Shown here piece by piece: positions 1 through 10,118 of a stretch of DNA of 64,000 nt. Within the stretch, counting starts at the first letter, position 1. Each line of letters begins with the position of its first letter. A program made the translations under genes and the position numbers. The notes below the pieces were generated by a model. It saw only the letters and a program-made list of their open reading frames with translations, did no database searches and was not told the DNA's origin. Source of the DNA: Priestia aryabhattai (GTDB lineage Bacteria > Bacillota > Bacilli > Bacillales > Bacillaceae_H); contig NZ_JAMBOQ010000006.1 of NCBI RefSeq assembly GCF_023715685.1, forward strand, positions 1 to 64,000, written 5' to 3'.

Positions 1-11
1 AATATAATATG

Positions 12-127
12 TCTGGTGGCGATAGCGAAGAGGTCACACCCGTTCCCATACCGAACACGGAAGTTAAGCTCTTTAGCGCCAATGGTAGTTGGGACTTTGT
101 CCCTGTGAGAGTAGGACGTTGCCAGGC
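12..127 (+). rRNA. rrf: 5S ribosomal RNA (3' end of an rRNA operon)
   Basis: This is a component of the large ribosomal subunit. The sequence is nearly identical to the Bacillus 5S consensus: a terminal helix formed by the tctggtggc-type 5' end and the gccaggc 3' end, and the conserved internal block with CCGAACACGG and AAGTTAAGC. The length of about 116 nt is normal. Only 11 bases precede it, so the 16S and 23S genes would lie upstream outside the window. No tRNA genes follow, so this rRNA operon appears to end here. The exact ends are estimated to within one or two bases. Confidence 0.97.
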
Positions 128-131
128 AAAT

Positions 132-167
132 AAAAAGACTAGTCATTCAATGACTAGTCTTTTTTGT
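132..167 (+). terminator. Intrinsic terminator of the rRNA operon
   Basis: A perfect inverted repeat (AAAGACTAGTCA / TGACTAGTCTTT, 4-nt loop) is followed by a T run. It lies 5 nt after the 5S rRNA. Confidence 0.93.
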
Positions 168-189
168 TTCTAAAAATTACAGCATGAAT

Positions 190-218
190 TTAACTTTTAA
201 ATTATGTTACACTATAGT
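190..218 (+). promoter_or_regulatory. Sigma-A promoter for the NETI-motif gene
   Basis: TTAACT at 190-195 and TATAGT at 213-218 are separated by 17 nt, about 75 nt upstream of the small gene at 294. This is a prediction from sequence only. Confidence 0.55.
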
Positions 219-293
219 GGATTCATTTAATTTTTTATTATAAAAGTTCTTTTTGACGTTGTAAGAAACTTCTTTCGAACTGGAGGCTGCATT

Positions 294-494
294 TTGGGTA
301 AGAAATCAAAAAAAGTACTATATGAATTACAAGAAAATGAAACGATCGCAAGTTGTTTAGATCGGATGAAAAAAGATGGGTATATGCCCGTTCGACGAAT
401 GGAAAAGCCTATCTTTGAAGAAAAAGAAATAAATGGTAAAAAAGAGTATGTTCCAGTAAGACAACAGATTGTTTTTGAGGGTAAAAGCCTCTAA
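294..494 (+). CDS. yebG: NETI motif-containing small protein (YebG family)
   Basis: A 66-residue protein of unknown function. It carries the Asn-Glu-Thr-Ile tetrad (residues about 15-18, in QENETIASC) that gives the family its name, is rich in Lys and Glu, and has no membrane segment. It starts with TTG at 294, preceded by a good Shine-Dalgarno sequence (TGGAGGC, 281-287). The same gene sits just upstream of purE in Bacillus subtilis, which supports the assignment. Its stop codon overlaps the first base pairs of the upstream PurR box, so its 3' end and the purine control region are packed together. No role can be inferred from the sequence. Confidence 0.85.
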   Translation: MGKKSKKVLYELQENETIASCLDRMKKDGYMPVRRMEKPIFEEKEINGKKEYVPVRQQIVFEGKSL

Positions 495-536
495 ATACGA
501 ACATTTTAATGATAAAAATAGTAAATATTCGATTTT
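493..536 (+). promoter_or_regulatory. Pair of inverted PurR boxes upstream of the pur operon
   Basis: PurR in Bacillus binds two inverted boxes of type AWWWCCGAACWWT. The forward box is AAATACGAACATT (493-505). The reverse box is AATATTCGATTTT (524-536). They are separated by 18 nt, and both retain the central CGAA / TTCG core. They lie directly upstream of the -35 element at 541, the expected position for repression relieved by PRPP. The match is by eye; binding is inferred from the family. Confidence 0.75.
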
Positions 537-540
537 TGGG

Positions 541-570
541 TTGACTTTTTTCTGGTTTGGCTGTTATTAT
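541..570 (+). promoter_or_regulatory. Sigma-A promoter of the pur operon
   Basis: TTGACT (541-546) and TATTAT (565-570) are spaced by 18 nt. They lie between the PurR boxes and the riboswitch aptamer, so transcription would start about 15-20 nt before the aptamer. Confidence 0.78.
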
Positions 571-593
571 TAAGTTGTCAATTGAGATATCCG

Positions 594-668
594 AAACCTC
601 ATATAATAGTGGGAATATGGCCCACGAGTTTCTACCCGATGACCGTAAATCATTGGACTATGAGGAGA
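594..668 (+). ncRNA. Purine riboswitch aptamer, guanine/hypoxanthine class
   Basis: The conserved purine aptamer is complete. P1 pairs CCTCAT (597-602) with ATGAGG (660-665). The ATATAAT junction follows, then the P2 arm (GTGGG/CCCAC), the conserved junction TTTCTACC, the P3 arm and the 3' junction GGACTAT. The nucleotide that pairs with ligand is C (GACTAT), as in guanine riboswitches, rather than the U of adenine riboswitches. With the terminator at 727-783 it should switch off transcription of the whole operon when guanine or hypoxanthine is abundant. Confidence 0.95.
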
Positions 669-726
669 GTACAATTACTAAATAGGTAAACATGATTCCT
701 TTTCAAAAGGAATATTGATACATGGA

Positions 727-783
727 ACCTAGGGTAGTTGTGGCTTTCCTTTAGTGAGCCATAACATACCCTAGGTTTTTTTA
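727..783 (+). terminator. Riboswitch-controlled terminator before purE
   Basis: A long hairpin is formed by AACCTAGGGTA and TACCCTAGGTT, with an inner helix TGGCT/AGCCA, and is followed by seven T. It is the expression platform of the purine riboswitch and ends about 25 nt before the purE start. Confidence 0.9.
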
Positions 784-808
784 TAACGTGAAAAAGGAGC
801 TTTTATTC

Positions 809-1297
809 ATGAATGTAAAAGTTGCTGTTGTAATGGGCAGTCAGTCAGACTGGAGCACTATGAAATATGCGTGTGACATTTTAGATGAATTAAATATTGA
901 ATATGAAAAGAAAGTTGTATCAGCACATCGAACGCCGGATTATATGTTTGAGTACGCTGAAACTGCTAAAGAACGAGGTATTAAAGTTATTATTGCTGGC
1001 GCTGGTGGCGCTGCTCACTTACCTGGTATGATTGCTGCAAAAACAATTTTACCTGTAATAGGTGTACCGGTTAAATCAAGTAACTTAAACGGTTTAGATT
1101 CACTTTTATCGATTGTTCAAATGCCAGGCGGCGTACCGGTAGCTACAGTAGCTATTGGAAAAGCTGGTTCTACGAACGCTGGCCTGCTAGCAGCACAAAT
1201 CTTAGCAACACAGGATCCAACGTTAAGTGATCAACTTGAAAATCGTAGAGAGTCTATTAAATCATCTGTGTTAGAAAGTAGTGATCAACTTGTCTAA
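809..1297 (+). CDS. purE: N5-carboxyaminoimidazole ribonucleotide mutase PurE
   Basis: PurE converts N5-CAIR to CAIR in the bacterial two-step carboxylation of AIR during IMP synthesis; it acts as a cytosolic octamer. The protein has 162 residues, normal for class I PurE. Family signatures visible are the N-terminal MGSQSDW phosphate-binding segment, SAHRTP containing the catalytic His, and the glycine-rich [10 protein letters not shown] loop. I place the start at ATG 809, which is 9 nt after AAAGGAG; a longer reading from GTG 788 would use codons that contain this ribosome binding site. It is the first gene of the operon, directly after the riboswitch terminator, and its end overlaps purK by 17 nt. 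Confidence 0.97.
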   Translation: MNVKVAVVMGSQSDWSTMKYACDILDELNIEYEKKVVSAHRTPDYMFEYAETAKERGIKVIIAGAGGAAHLPGMIAAKTILPVIGVPVKSSNLNGLDSLLSIVQMPGGVPVATVAIGKAGSTNAGLLAAQILATQDPTLSDQLENRRESIKSSVLESSDQLV

Positions 1298-2435
1298 TTT
1301 ACTTATACCTCCTGGTAAAACAATTGGAATCGTAGGCGGTGGACAGCTAGGAAGAATGATTGCACTATCTGCTAAAGAAATGGGTTATTACATTGCAGTG
1401 CTTGAACCAACAGAGGATTCTCCTTGCGGTCAAGTAGCAGATATCAAAGTCGTTGGCAACTATGATGATAGAAAAGCAGTTGAACAGCTTGCTGAAGTGT
1501 CAGATGTCATCACCTATGAATTTGAAAACGTTGATGTTGAGATGATGAAATGGCTAGAAACAAAATGCTACGTGCCACAGGGCAGTCATTTGCTAGCCGT
1601 TACACAAAATCGTCGTTTAGAAAAAGAAATGATTACAAAACTTAATCTAGACGTTCCTGATTACGCAATCGTTACGACTGAAGAAGAACTTTTAAAAGCT
1701 GTCGACACAATTGGTTATCCATGTGTCGTAAAAACTTGCCGAGGCGGATATGACGGTAAAGGGCAAGTTCTAGTGAAAAATGAGAATAATATTCGTGAAG
1801 CAGCTGAGCTATTAGCACAATCGGAATGTATTGTAGAACAATGGATGAACTTAGATAAAGAAGTATCAGTTATTGTACACCGCAATGCAAAAGGCGAAAC
1901 GGTATGCTTACCAGTAGCTGAGAACATTCATAAGCATCATATTTTGCACCAAACGATTGTTCCGGCACGTATTACAGCAGATCAAGAAGCGAAAGCTCTT
2001 CAATATGCGCAAGAAATAGCAAAAGGATTAGATTTAGTTGGTACATTAGCAGTTGAGATGTTCCTAACTGAAGAAGGTCAGCTTTATATAAATGAAATGG
2101 CACCTAGACCTCATAATTCAGGTCATTATTCAATCAATGCTTGTGATCTTTCTCAATTTCAGCAGCATGTAAGAGCCATTTGTAACTGGACCCTAGCACA
2201 GCCGACTTTATTAAAACCTGCTGTTATGGTTAACCTATTAGGGGAACATATTGAGAACACAATGGCAAAAATCGAATGTTTAAATGATATGCACTTGCAT
2301 TTGTACGGAAAAAAAGTTGCAAAAGAGAAGAGAAAAATGGGACATATCACGGTATTAGCTGATAAGATAGATGAGGCGATAGAAAAAGCCGAATCTCTAG
2401 GAATTTGGGAAAGAACGGAGGAAGTAACAACATGA
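1281..2435 (+). CDS. purK: N5-carboxyaminoimidazole ribonucleotide synthetase PurK
   Basis: PurK is an ATP-grasp enzyme that makes N5-CAIR from AIR, bicarbonate and ATP, supplying PurE. The N-terminal Rossmann-like region has [11 protein letters not shown]. The central ATP-grasp part shows [13 protein letters not shown], and the metal and phosphate site shows [12 protein letters not shown]. The length of 384 residues (from GTG 1281) is usual. The start is uncertain: GTG 1281 and TTG 1290 are both inside purE and neither has a strong Shine-Dalgarno sequence, which fits translational coupling to purE. The stop overlaps the purB start (ATGA). Confidence 0.95.
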   Translation: MINLSNLLIPPGKTIGIVGGGQLGRMIALSAKEMGYYIAVLEPTEDSPCGQVADIKVVGNYDDRKAVEQLAEVSDVITYEFENVDVEMMKWLETKCYVPQGSHLLAVTQNRRLEKEMITKLNLDVPDYAIVTTEEELLKAVDTIGYPCVVKTCRGGYDGKGQVLVKNENNIREAAELLAQSECIVEQWMNLDKEVSVIVHRNAKGETVCLPVAENIHKHHILHQTIVPARITADQEAKALQYAQEIAKGLDLVGTLAVEMFLTEEGQLYINEMAPRPHNSGHYSINACDLSQFQQHVRAICNWTLAQPTLLKPAVMVNLLGEHIENTMAKIECLNDMHLHLYGKKVAKEKRKMGHITVLADKIDEAIEKAESLGIWERTEEVTT

Positions 2436-3724
2436 TTGAGCGTTATACAAGACCAGAAATGGCAGCTATTTGGACAGAAGAAAATAAATTTAAAGCTTGG
2501 TTAGAAGTTGAAATTCTAGCTTGTGAAGCATGGTCAGAATTAGGACATATTCCGAAAGAAGATGTAAAGTTAATTCGTCAAAATGCATCTTTTGATATTA
2601 ACCGCATCAATGAAATTGAACTAGAAACGCGTCATGACGTAGTAGCTTTCACTCGTGCAGTATCTGAAACGCTTGGCGAAGAACGCAAGTGGGTACACTA
2701 CGGTTTGACTTCAACTGACGTAGTTGATACAGCTCTATCTTATTTATTAAAACAAGCTAATGAAATCTTACTAAGTGACGTAGAGCGCTTTGTAGAAGTA
2801 CTAAAAGAAAAAGCTCAGGAACATAAGTATACGGTTATGATGGGACGAACGCACGGTGTACACGCTGAGCCAACGACATTTGGTTTGAAAATGGGATTAT
2901 GGTACGAAGAAATGAAGCGTAACCTAGAGCGTTTAAAACGTGCTGCAGCTGAAGTGGAATTCGGTAAAATGTCAGGAGCAGTTGGAACGTTCGCTAACAT
3001 CGATCCTTTCGTTGAAAAATACGTATGTGAGAAGTTAGGGATTTCACCAGCACCAATCTCTACGCAAACATTACAGCGTGACCGTCATGCACACTATATG
3101 TCAGTACTAGCGTTAATTGCGACATCTATTGAGAAATTTGCAGTAGAAGTTCGCGGTCTTCAAAAAAGTGAAACACGTGAGGTTGAAGAATATTTTGCAA
3201 AAGGTCAAAAAGGATCATCTGCAATGCCTCATAAACGTAATCCAATCGGTTCTGAGAACGTAACAGGACTTGCTCGCTTAATTCGCGGCTATATGGTTAC
3301 AGCTTATGATAATGTACCACTTTGGCATGAACGTGACATCTCTCATTCATCAGCAGAGCGTGTCATCTTACCTGATGCAACAATTGCTTTGAATTACATG
3401 TTAAATCGTTTTGCAAACATTGTTAAAAACTTAACAGTATTCCCTGAGAACATGAAGCGCAACATGGATCGTACACTAGGATTAATTTACTCACAGCGTG
3501 TACTGTTAACACTAATTAATAAAGGCATGGTACGTGAAGAAGCATACGACTTAGTACAGCCAAAAGCAATGGAAGCATGGGAAACGCAAGTTCCTTTCCG
3601 TTCTTTAATTGAAGGCGAAGAGCGTATTACTCGCCACTTATCACCAGAAGAGATTGAAGATTGCTTCGATCATAAGCACCATTTAAAAAATGTAGACATG
3701 ATTTTTGAACGTTTAGGTCTTTAA
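2432..3724 (+). CDS. purB: Adenylosuccinate lyase PurB
   Basis: PurB acts twice in purine synthesis: it cleaves SAICAR to AICAR plus fumarate, and adenylosuccinate to AMP plus fumarate. The 430-residue protein belongs to the fumarase/aspartase superfamily. The family signature [11 protein letters not shown] is at about residues 258-268, with the catalytic serine in the flexible loop, and [14 protein letters not shown] gives the conserved His region. The start at ATG 2432 is preceded by CGGAGGAAG and overlaps the purK stop by 4 bases. It ends the first tightly packed block (purEKB); a hairpin then separates it from purC. Confidence 0.97.
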   Translation: MIERYTRPEMAAIWTEENKFKAWLEVEILACEAWSELGHIPKEDVKLIRQNASFDINRINEIELETRHDVVAFTRAVSETLGEERKWVHYGLTSTDVVDTALSYLLKQANEILLSDVERFVEVLKEKAQEHKYTVMMGRTHGVHAEPTTFGLKMGLWYEEMKRNLERLKRAAAEVEFGKMSGAVGTFANIDPFVEKYVCEKLGISPAPISTQTLQRDRHAHYMSVLALIATSIEKFAVEVRGLQKSETREVEEYFAKGQKGSSAMPHKRNPIGSENVTGLARLIRGYMVTAYDNVPLWHERDISHSSAERVILPDATIALNYMLNRFANIVKNLTVFPENMKRNMDRTLGLIYSQRVLLTLINKGMVREEAYDLVQPKAMEAWETQVPFRSLIEGEERITRHLSPEEIEDCFDHKHHLKNVDMIFERLGL

Positions 3725-3729
3725 TAAAA

Positions 3730-3755
3730 AAGGCAAGGCACGTCCTTGCCTTTAT
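3730..3755 (+). terminator. Hairpin between purB and purC (weak terminator or mRNA processing element)
   Basis: AGGCAAGG and CCTTGCCT pair with a 4-6 nt loop 5 bases after the purB stop, followed by only TTTAT. The short T tail suggests partial termination or transcript stabilisation rather than full termination, because purC and later genes have no obvious promoter of their own. Confidence 0.5.
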
Positions 3756-3798
3756 CTAAGAAAGTGTATCTGAATATTCTGTATGTAGAGGTGACAGC

Positions 3799-4506
3799 AT
3801 GGAAAAGCAAGAGTTACTTTATGAAGGAAAAGCGAAAAAAATTTACGCTACTGATGAGCAAGATGTATTGTGGGTTGCTTATAAAAATGAAGCTACAGCA
3901 TTCAACGGTCAGAAAAAAGCAGAGATTAGCGGAAAAGCACAGTTGAACAATCAAATCAGTAGTTTACTATTTTCAATGTTACATGAGCAAGGGATTACAA
4001 CTCACTTTGTGAAGCAGATTTCAGATTATGAACAAGCGGTTAAGAAAGTAGAAATTGTCCCGCTTGAAGTCGTTGTACGAAATGCTACAGCAGGAAGCCT
4101 TGCGAAGCGAATTGGCGTAGAAGAAGGTATTCGTTTTGAACAGCCAATCGTTGAACTTTACTACAAAGATGATGCGCTTGGTGATCCATTAATTCTTGCA
4201 GAACATGCGATTTTCCTTAAGGCTGCAACTCAAGAAGAGATTGATAGTTTAAAGGCACAAGCACTTCAAATCAATGAAGTATTATCGAAATTTTTCAAAG
4301 ATAAAGATATTTTCTTAGTGGATTTTAAATTAGAATTCGGCCGTACTTCTCAAGGCGACATTATTTTAGCGGATGAAATTTCACCTGACACTTGCCGCTT
4401 CTGGGATGTTCATACGAACGAAAAATTAGATAAAGATGTATTCCGCAGAGACTTAGGCGGTTTAACAGAAGCATACGAAAAAATCTTACAGCGAATCGGA
4501 GGATAA
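3799..4506 (+). CDS. purC: SAICAR synthetase PurC
   Basis: PurC ligates aspartate to CAIR using ATP, giving SAICAR. The 235-residue protein is of standard bacterial size. It has the N-terminal LLYEGKAKKIYAT nucleotide-binding hairpin, the central VVRNATAGSLAKR motif and the C-terminal signature LADEISPDTCRFWD. The start is ATG 3799 after GTAGAGGTGACAGC. Translation of the long purC-S-Q-L-F block begins here; purS follows after 7 nt. A second frame open at 3746-3946 shadows this gene and is not real. Confidence 0.97.
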   Translation: MEKQELLYEGKAKKIYATDEQDVLWVAYKNEATAFNGQKKAEISGKAQLNNQISSLLFSMLHEQGITTHFVKQISDYEQAVKKVEIVPLEVVVRNATAGSLAKRIGVEEGIRFEQPIVELYYKDDALGDPLILAEHAIFLKAATQEEIDSLKAQALQINEVLSKFFKDKDIFLVDFKLEFGRTSQGDIILADEISPDTCRFWDVHTNEKLDKDVFRRDLGGLTEAYEKILQRIGG

Positions 4507-4513
4507 CCCAACC

Positions 4514-4765
4514 ATGTATAAAGTAAAAGTATTTGTCACATTAAGAGAAAGTGTATTAGACCCTCAAGGAGTAGCCGTTAAAAATTCATTGCACCGTATG
4601 TCTTATGAAGAAGTACAAGAAGTACGCATCGGTAAATTTTTAGAGCTAACAATCGACAGCACAGATTCATTAGATGAGCGCGTAAAAGAAATGTGTGAAA
4701 AGCTTTTAGTTAATACAGTAATTGAAGATTACCGTTACGAGGTTGAGGAGGTTGTCGTACAGTGA
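4514..4765 (+). CDS. purS: FGAM synthase subunit PurS
   Basis: The small structural subunit (83 residues) of the three-part FGAM synthetase PurS-PurQ-PurL typical of Gram-positive bacteria. It bridges the glutaminase and synthetase subunits. The sequence has the usual [19 protein letters not shown] start and the segment [12 protein letters not shown]. It overlaps purQ by 4 bases (GTGA), so the subunits are probably made in coupled amounts. No catalytic residues are expected. Confidence 0.96.
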   Translation: MYKVKVFVTLRESVLDPQGVAVKNSLHRMSYEEVQEVRIGKFLELTIDSTDSLDERVKEMCEKLLVNTVIEDYRYEVEEVVVQ

Positions 4766-5448
4766 AATTTGCTGTAATTGTTTTTCCAGGATCAAACTGT
4801 GACGTAGATATGTATCATGCTATCAAAGATGAGCTTGGTGAAGAAGTAGATTACGTTTGGCACGATACAGAATCATTAGATCAATATGATGGTATCCTAC
4901 TTCCAGGTGGTTTCTCATATGGAGATTACCTTCGTTCAGGTGCTATCGCTCGCTTCTCAAATGTAATGGACGCTGTAAAAAAAGCAGCAAGCCAAGGGAA
5001 ACCAGTACTAGGTGTATGTAATGGATTCCAAATTTTATTAGAAGCAGGACTACTGCCAGGTGCTATGCGCCGTAATGAAAACTTAAAATTCATCTGTAAA
5101 ACAGTGAATTTGAAAGTAGCTAATAACGAAACAATGTTTACAAATGCTTATGGCAAAGATGAAGTAATTGCTATTCCAGTGGCACACGGTGAAGGCAACT
5201 ACTATTGTGATGAACACACGTTACAAAAATTGATTGAAAACAACCAGATTCTTTTCCAATACGCAGGTGATAATCCAAACGGAAGTCTTCAAGATATTGC
5301 AGGGATTACGAACGAAACAGGCAACGTATTAGGAATGATGCCTCACCCAGAAAGAGCGGTAAGCGATCTTTTAGGAAGCGCGGACGGACTTAAATTATTT
5401 CAATCAATCGTAAAGCAGTGGAGGGAACAAAATGTCGTTACTTCTTGA
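4762..5448 (+). CDS. purQ: FGAM synthase, glutaminase subunit PurQ
   Basis: PurQ releases ammonia from glutamine for the PurL reaction. The class I glutamine amidotransferase fold is evident in 228 residues: the nucleophile is Cys86 in LGVCNGFQ, the oxyanion strand is [11 protein letters not shown], and the C-terminal catalytic His-x-Glu lies in MMPHPER. The gene starts with GTG 4762 inside the end of purS and overlaps purL by 17 nt. Its place between purS and purL matches the standard purSQL order. Confidence 0.97.
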   Translation: MKFAVIVFPGSNCDVDMYHAIKDELGEEVDYVWHDTESLDQYDGILLPGGFSYGDYLRSGAIARFSNVMDAVKKAASQGKPVLGVCNGFQILLEAGLLPGAMRRNENLKFICKTVNLKVANNETMFTNAYGKDEVIAIPVAHGEGNYYCDEHTLQKLIENNQILFQYAGDNPNGSLQDIAGITNETGNVLGMMPHPERAVSDLLGSADGLKLFQSIVKQWREQNVVTS

Positions 5449-7663
5449 ACCAAATGTAGAGCAAATTAAAGAACAAAAGTTATATCGAGACATGGGATTA
5501 ACAGACGAAGAGTTTGCGAATGTAGAGCAATTGCTTGGTCGTACTCCTAACTATACAGAAACAGGCTTATTCTCTGTTATGTGGTCAGAGCACTGTAGTT
5601 ATAAAAACTCTAAGCCTGTACTGAAAAAATTCCCTATCACGGGTGAAAAAGTATTACAAGGTCCTGGTGAAGGAGCGGGTATCGTTGATATCGGCGACAA
5701 CCAAGCCGTTGTATTTAAAATCGAAAGTCATAACCATCCATCAGCTATTGAACCTTATCAAGGAGCAGCAACTGGTGTAGGTGGTATCATTCGTGACGTC
5801 TTTTCAATGGGAGCAAGACCGATTGCACTTTTAAACTCTTTGCGTTTTGGTGAATTAACATCTCCAAAGGTTCGTCATTTGTTTGAGGAAGTAGTAGCGG
5901 GAATCGCAGGTTATGGTAACTGTGTAGGAATCCCAACAGTAGGCGGAGAAATTCAGTTTGAAGCTTCATATGAAGGGAATCCGCTTGTTAACGCTATGTG
6001 TGTTGGTTTGATTAACCATGAAGACATTCAAAAAGGTCAAGCTAAAGGTGTTGGCAACACGGTTATGTACGTAGGAGCAAAAACGGGACGCGACGGTATC
6101 CACGGCGCAACATTTGCTTCTGAAGAACTGTCTGATCAGTCAGATGAAAAACGTCCTGCTGTACAAGTAGGAGATCCATTTATGGAGAAACTTCTTCTTG
6201 AAGCTTGCTTAGAGCTTATCAAGTGTGACGCTTTAGTTGGTATTCAAGATATGGGTGCTGCGGGCTTAACAAGTTCTTCAGCAGAGATGGCAAGTAAAGC
6301 AGGTTCTGGTATTGAAATGAACCTTGATCTTGTACCTCAGCGTGAAACAGGTATGACACCATATGAAATGATGCTTTCAGAATCTCAAGAGCGCATGCTC
6401 ATCGTTGTTGAAAAAGGCCGTGAAAATGAAATCGTAGAAATCGTTGAAAAATACGGATTAGAAGCTGTTTCAGTTGGTCACGTAACCGACGATAAGCGCC
6501 TTCGTTTAACTCATAACGGAGAAGTAGTAGCAGATGTTCCTGTAGATGCATTAGCAGAAGATGCACCGGTATACCACAAACCATCTCAAGAACCAGCATA
6601 CTATCGTGAGTTCCAAGAGCAGTCAGCATACGCTCCTACTGTTGAAAATCACAGTGATATGTTAGTAACACTTTTAAAACAGCCTACTATTGCAAACAAA
6701 GAGTGGGTTTACAATCAATATGACTATCAAGTGCGTACAAACACAGTTGTATCTCCTGGATCTGATGCTGCGGTTGTTCGTGTACGTGATACAAATAAAG
6801 CATTAGCGATGACAACAGACTGTAACTCTCGCTATTTATACCTAGACCCGGAAGTAGGCGGCCGTATTGCGGTGGCAGAAGCTGCTCGTAACCTTGTATG
6901 TTCAGGTGCACAGCCTCTTGCGATTACAGATTGCTTAAACTTCGGTAACCCTGAAAAACCAGAAATCTTCTGGCAAATTGAAAAAGCAACAGACGGTATG
7001 AGCGACGCTTGCCGTGAGCTATCGACTCCGGTTATCGGCGGTAACGTATCTCTTTACAATGAAACAAAAGGTGAAGCAATTTACCCAACTCCTGTTATTG
7101 GAATGGTTGGTTTGATCGACGATATTAACCATATTACAACTCAATATGCGAAGCAAAAAGATGACTTAATCTATGTTATTGGTAAAGCTGAAGCAGAATT
7201 CGCAGGTACTGAACTTCAAAAAGTACTAGAAAACGGTACGGTATTCGGCCGTTCACCTAAATTAGATTTAGCAGTTGAAAAAACACGTCAAGATCAGCTT
7301 CTTCAAGCAATTCGTGAAGGTGCAGTTCAATCTGCTCACGATATTGCAGAAGGAGGATTCGCGGTAGCCCTAGCTGAAAAAGTGATGAACGGCAGCGGAT
7401 TAGGTGTGAACGTAACGGTAAACGGCGAAGCAACAGCAGAGCTATTCAGTGAAACACAATCACGCTTTATCGTAACGGTTTCACCAGAGAATAAAGAAAA
7501 ATTCGAAATGCTTGTACAAGATGCAACATTAGTAGGACGCGTAACAGAAGACGCAACATTAACTGTTAAAAATCAAGAAAATGTTCTTGTTCAATTACCA
7601 GTTGAAGAATTAACTACTGCTTGGAAAGGAGCGCTTCCATGCTTGCTGAAATCAAAGGCTTAA
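5432..7663 (+). CDS. purL: FGAM synthase, synthetase subunit PurL (small type)
   Basis: PurL uses ATP and ammonia delivered by PurQ to convert FGAR to FGAM. At 743 residues it is the small PurL form that needs PurS and PurQ, unlike the roughly 1300-residue enzyme of proteobacteria. Visible features are the N-terminal linker, the substrate region [13 protein letters not shown], the motif [21 protein letters not shown], and two tandem AIR-synthase-like halves with glycine-rich [10 protein letters not shown] and [15 protein letters not shown] in the second half. It starts at ATG 5432 after GGAGGGAAC. Its end overlaps the region before purF. Confidence 0.97.
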   Translation: MSLLLEPNVEQIKEQKLYRDMGLTDEEFANVEQLLGRTPNYTETGLFSVMWSEHCSYKNSKPVLKKFPITGEKVLQGPGEGAGIVDIGDNQAVVFKIESHNHPSAIEPYQGAATGVGGIIRDVFSMGARPIALLNSLRFGELTSPKVRHLFEEVVAGIAGYGNCVGIPTVGGEIQFEASYEGNPLVNAMCVGLINHEDIQKGQAKGVGNTVMYVGAKTGRDGIHGATFASEELSDQSDEKRPAVQVGDPFMEKLLLEACLELIKCDALVGIQDMGAAGLTSSSAEMASKAGSGIEMNLDLVPQRETGMTPYEMMLSESQERMLIVVEKGRENEIVEIVEKYGLEAVSVGHVTDDKRLRLTHNGEVVADVPVDALAEDAPVYHKPSQEPAYYREFQEQSAYAPTVENHSDMLVTLLKQPTIANKEWVYNQYDYQVRTNTVVSPGSDAAVVRVRDTNKALAMTTDCNSRYLYLDPEVGGRIAVAEAARNLVCSGAQPLAITDCLNFGNPEKPEIFWQIEKATDGMSDACRELSTPVIGGNVSLYNETKGEAIYPTPVIGMVGLIDDINHITTQYAKQKDDLIYVIGKAEAEFAGTELQKVLENGTVFGRSPKLDLAVEKTRQDQLLQAIREGAVQSAHDIAEGGFAVALAEKVMNGSGLGVNVTVNGEATAELFSETQSRFIVTVSPENKEKFEMLVQDATLVGRVTEDATLTVKNQENVLVQLPVEELTTAWKGALPCLLKSKA

Positions 7664-9054
7664 ACGAAGAATGTGGCGTATTCGGTGTATGGGGACATGA
7701 AAATGCAAGCCAGATTGCTTATTACGGTTTGCATAGCTTGCAACACCGCGGACAAGAAGGCGCTGGTATTGCTGTAACAGACGGTGAAAAAGTGACAGTA
7801 ATGAAAGGTGTCGGTCTTGTTAACGAAGTATTTGGCCACGGAGAGTTAGAGCAATTAAACGGTAAAGCAGCAATTGGACACGTTCGTTATGCAACAGCTG
7901 GAGGAGGAGGGTTTGAAAATGTTCAACCCCTTCACTTCCGCTCTCATAGCGGAAGCATTGCGTTAGCTCATAATGGAAACTTGGTTAATGCAAATGCATT
8001 AAAGCATCAGCTAGAAAACCAAGGGAGTATTTTCCAATCGACATCTGATACAGAAGTACTTGCTCATTTAATTAAACGAAGCGGCTATGAGGATATGAAA
8101 GATAAAGTGAAAAATGCTTTATCAATGGTTAAAGGCGCATACGCATTCGTTATTTTAACAGAAGAGGCTATGATGGTTGCACTTGACCCTCACGGATTGC
8201 GTCCGTTATCGATTGGACGATTAGGTGATGCCTATGTAGTAGCTTCTGAAACATGTGCGTTTGATATTGTTGGAGCAGTTCATGAGCGTGATGTAGAGCC
8301 TGGCGAATTACTCATTATTAATGATGAAGGTATCCAATCAGAGCGATTCACATTAAACGTAAACCGTGCAATTTGCAGTATGGAATATATTTATTTCTCA
8401 AGACCAGATAGTAATATTGATGGGATTAATGTTCACTCTGCTCGTAAAAATTTGGGGAAACAACTTGCAGTTGAGTCACCGATTGAAGCAGACGTTGTAA
8501 CAGGAGTTCCGGATTCAAGTATTTCAGCAGCGATCGGTTTTGCAGAACAGTCAGGTATCCCATACGAATTAGGTTTAATTAAGAATCGATACGTAGGCCG
8601 TACATTCATTCAGCCTTCACAAGAATTGCGTGAACAAGGTGTAAAAATGAAGCTGTCTCCAGTACGTAAAATTGTAGAGGGTAAACGTGTTGTCATGGTA
8701 GATGATTCTATCGTTCGCGGCACAACAAGCCGTCGCATTGTTCGTATGCTTCGGGAAGCAGGAGCAACTGAGGTACATGTACGCATCAGTTCACCACCTA
8801 TTAAAAATCCATGTTTTTATGGAATTGACACGTCGTCATCCTCTGAGCTAATTGCTGCTACGCGCTCTGTTGAAGAAATTCGTGAATTGATTGAAGCTGA
8901 TTCACTTGTTTTCTTAAGTAACGAAGGATTAGTAGATGCAATCGGCAGAGAGTATGAAGGCAACGGCGGACAGTGTATGGCATGTTTCACTGGAAAGTAT
9001 CCAACTGAAATTTATCCAGATACTGTACACCCTCATGAAAAGGTAACTTGTTAG
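7639..9054 (+). CDS. purF: Amidophosphoribosyltransferase PurF (glutamine PRPP amidotransferase)
   Basis: PurF catalyses the first committed step: PRPP plus glutamine gives phosphoribosylamine. The protein has 471 residues. An 11-residue propeptide precedes Cys12 (NEECGVFG), the N-terminal nucleophile exposed after processing. The glutaminase half runs to about residue 230; the PRPP half has [16 protein letters not shown]. Cysteines in ICSMEY, NPCFYG and GQCMAC match the 4Fe-4S ligands of the Bacillus enzyme. The start ATG 7639 is chosen because AAAGGAGCG precedes it; the upstream TTG 7621 would add six residues before the known propeptide. The 5' end overlaps purL by 25 nt. Confidence 0.97.
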   Translation: MLAEIKGLNEECGVFGVWGHENASQIAYYGLHSLQHRGQEGAGIAVTDGEKVTVMKGVGLVNEVFGHGELEQLNGKAAIGHVRYATAGGGGFENVQPLHFRSHSGSIALAHNGNLVNANALKHQLENQGSIFQSTSDTEVLAHLIKRSGYEDMKDKVKNALSMVKGAYAFVILTEEAMMVALDPHGLRPLSIGRLGDAYVVASETCAFDIVGAVHERDVEPGELLIINDEGIQSERFTLNVNRAICSMEYIYFSRPDSNIDGINVHSARKNLGKQLAVESPIEADVVTGVPDSSISAAIGFAEQSGIPYELGLIKNRYVGRTFIQPSQELREQGVKMKLSPVRKIVEGKRVVMVDDSIVRGTTSRRIVRMLREAGATEVHVRISSPPIKNPCFYGIDTSSSSELIAATRSVEEIRELIEADSLVFLSNEGLVDAIGREYEGNGGQCMACFTGKYPTEIYPDTVHPHEKVTC

Positions 9055-9080
9055 TTTTAACGTAAAAAAGGAGTGACAAC

Positions 9081-10118
9081 ATGTCATATTCATATAAACA
9101 AGCTGGAGTTGACTTAGAAGCAGGATATGAAGCTGTTTCACGTATTAAAAAGCACGTAGAACGCACTGCTCGTGCAGGTATTATGGGAACAGTCGGCGGC
9201 TTTGGCGGAATGTTCGATTTATCTACATTGAATTTAAAAGAACCTGTTCTTGTTTCTGGTACAGATGGAGTAGGAACAAAATTGAAACTTGCTTTTCAAA
9301 TGGATAAGCATGACACAATCGGTGTGGATGCAGTTGCCATGTGTGTAAACGACGTGTTAGCACAAGGAGCAGAGCCTCTTTACTTCTTAGATTATATTGC
9401 TTGCGGGAAAGCAGTTCCTGAAAAAATTGAATCAATTGTAAAAGGGATTGCAGACGGCTGTGAACAATCCAACTGTGCGTTAATTGGCGGAGAAACAGCT
9501 GAAATGCCAGGTTTATACGAAGAAGATGAATATGATCTTGCAGGGTTTACAGTAGGAGCAGTAGAAAAGTCAGAAATTATTACTGGAGATAAGATTAAGG
9601 CTGGTCAGCTGTTGATTGGTATCTCATCTAGCGGTATTCACAGTAATGGCTACTCTCTTGTACGTAAAATTGTTGATGATCAAGGGTTAAATCTGCACGA
9701 AACTTACGCTGGTTTTAATGAAAAGCTTGGAGTTGAGTTATTAACGCCAACAAAAATATACGTGAAGCCGGTTCTAAAAGCACTACATGCAGCTAAAATT
9801 GCAGGTATGGCTCATATTACTGGCGGTGGATTTGTTGAAAATATCCCTCGTATGCTTCCTGAAGGTTTAGGTGTAGAAATCGATTACGGTTCTTGGCCAA
9901 TTCCATACGTGTTCGATTTCCTTGAAGAGCAAGGCAAGCTAGACCGTAAAGAAATGTTTGAAGTATTCAACATGGGAATCGGATTTGTTTTAGCTGTTGA
10001 ACCCGAAGATATGAATAAAGTCATTGAAGCAATTGAAAACGAAGGCGAAAAAGCATTTGTTATCGGACGTGTAAAAGAAGGAACAGGTGTTGAATTTGCT
10101 GGAGGGACGTTTGCATGA
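9081..10118 (+). CDS. purM: AIR synthetase PurM
   Basis: PurM closes the imidazole ring, converting FGAM to AIR with ATP. The 345-residue length is normal. Features include the glycine-rich [12 protein letters not shown], the phosphate-binding [31 protein letters not shown], and [13 protein letters not shown] in the second domain. A clear Shine-Dalgarno sequence (AAAAGGAGTG) precedes ATG 9081, 26 nt after purF. The stop overlaps the purN start by 4 bases (ATGA). Confidence 0.97.
   Translation: MSYSYKQAGVDLEAGYEAVSRIKKHVERTARAGIMGTVGGFGGMFDLSTLNLKEPVLVSGTDGVGTKLKLAFQMDKHDTIGVDAVAMCVNDVLAQGAEPLYFLDYIACGKAVPEKIESIVKGIADGCEQSNCALIGGETAEMPGLYEEDEYDLAGFTVGAVEKSEIITGDKIKAGQLLIGISSSGIHSNGYSLVRKIVDDQGLNLHETYAGFNEKLGVELLTPTKIYVKPVLKALHAAKIAGMAHITGGGFVENIPRMLPEGLGVEIDYGSWPIPYVFDFLEEQGKLDRKEMFEVFNMGIGFVLAVEPEDMNKVIEAIENEGEKAFVIGRVKEGTGVEFAGGTFA

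Noticed and set aside
788..808. Longer PurE reading from GTG 788
   Set aside because: The AAAGGAG ribosome binding site for ATG 809 would lie inside the coding region, and the extra seven residues are not part of the PurE family start.
3746..3946. Open frame of 66 codons overlapping the purC start
   Set aside because: It shadows purC in another frame, with no ribosome binding site or recognisable protein; purC is certain.
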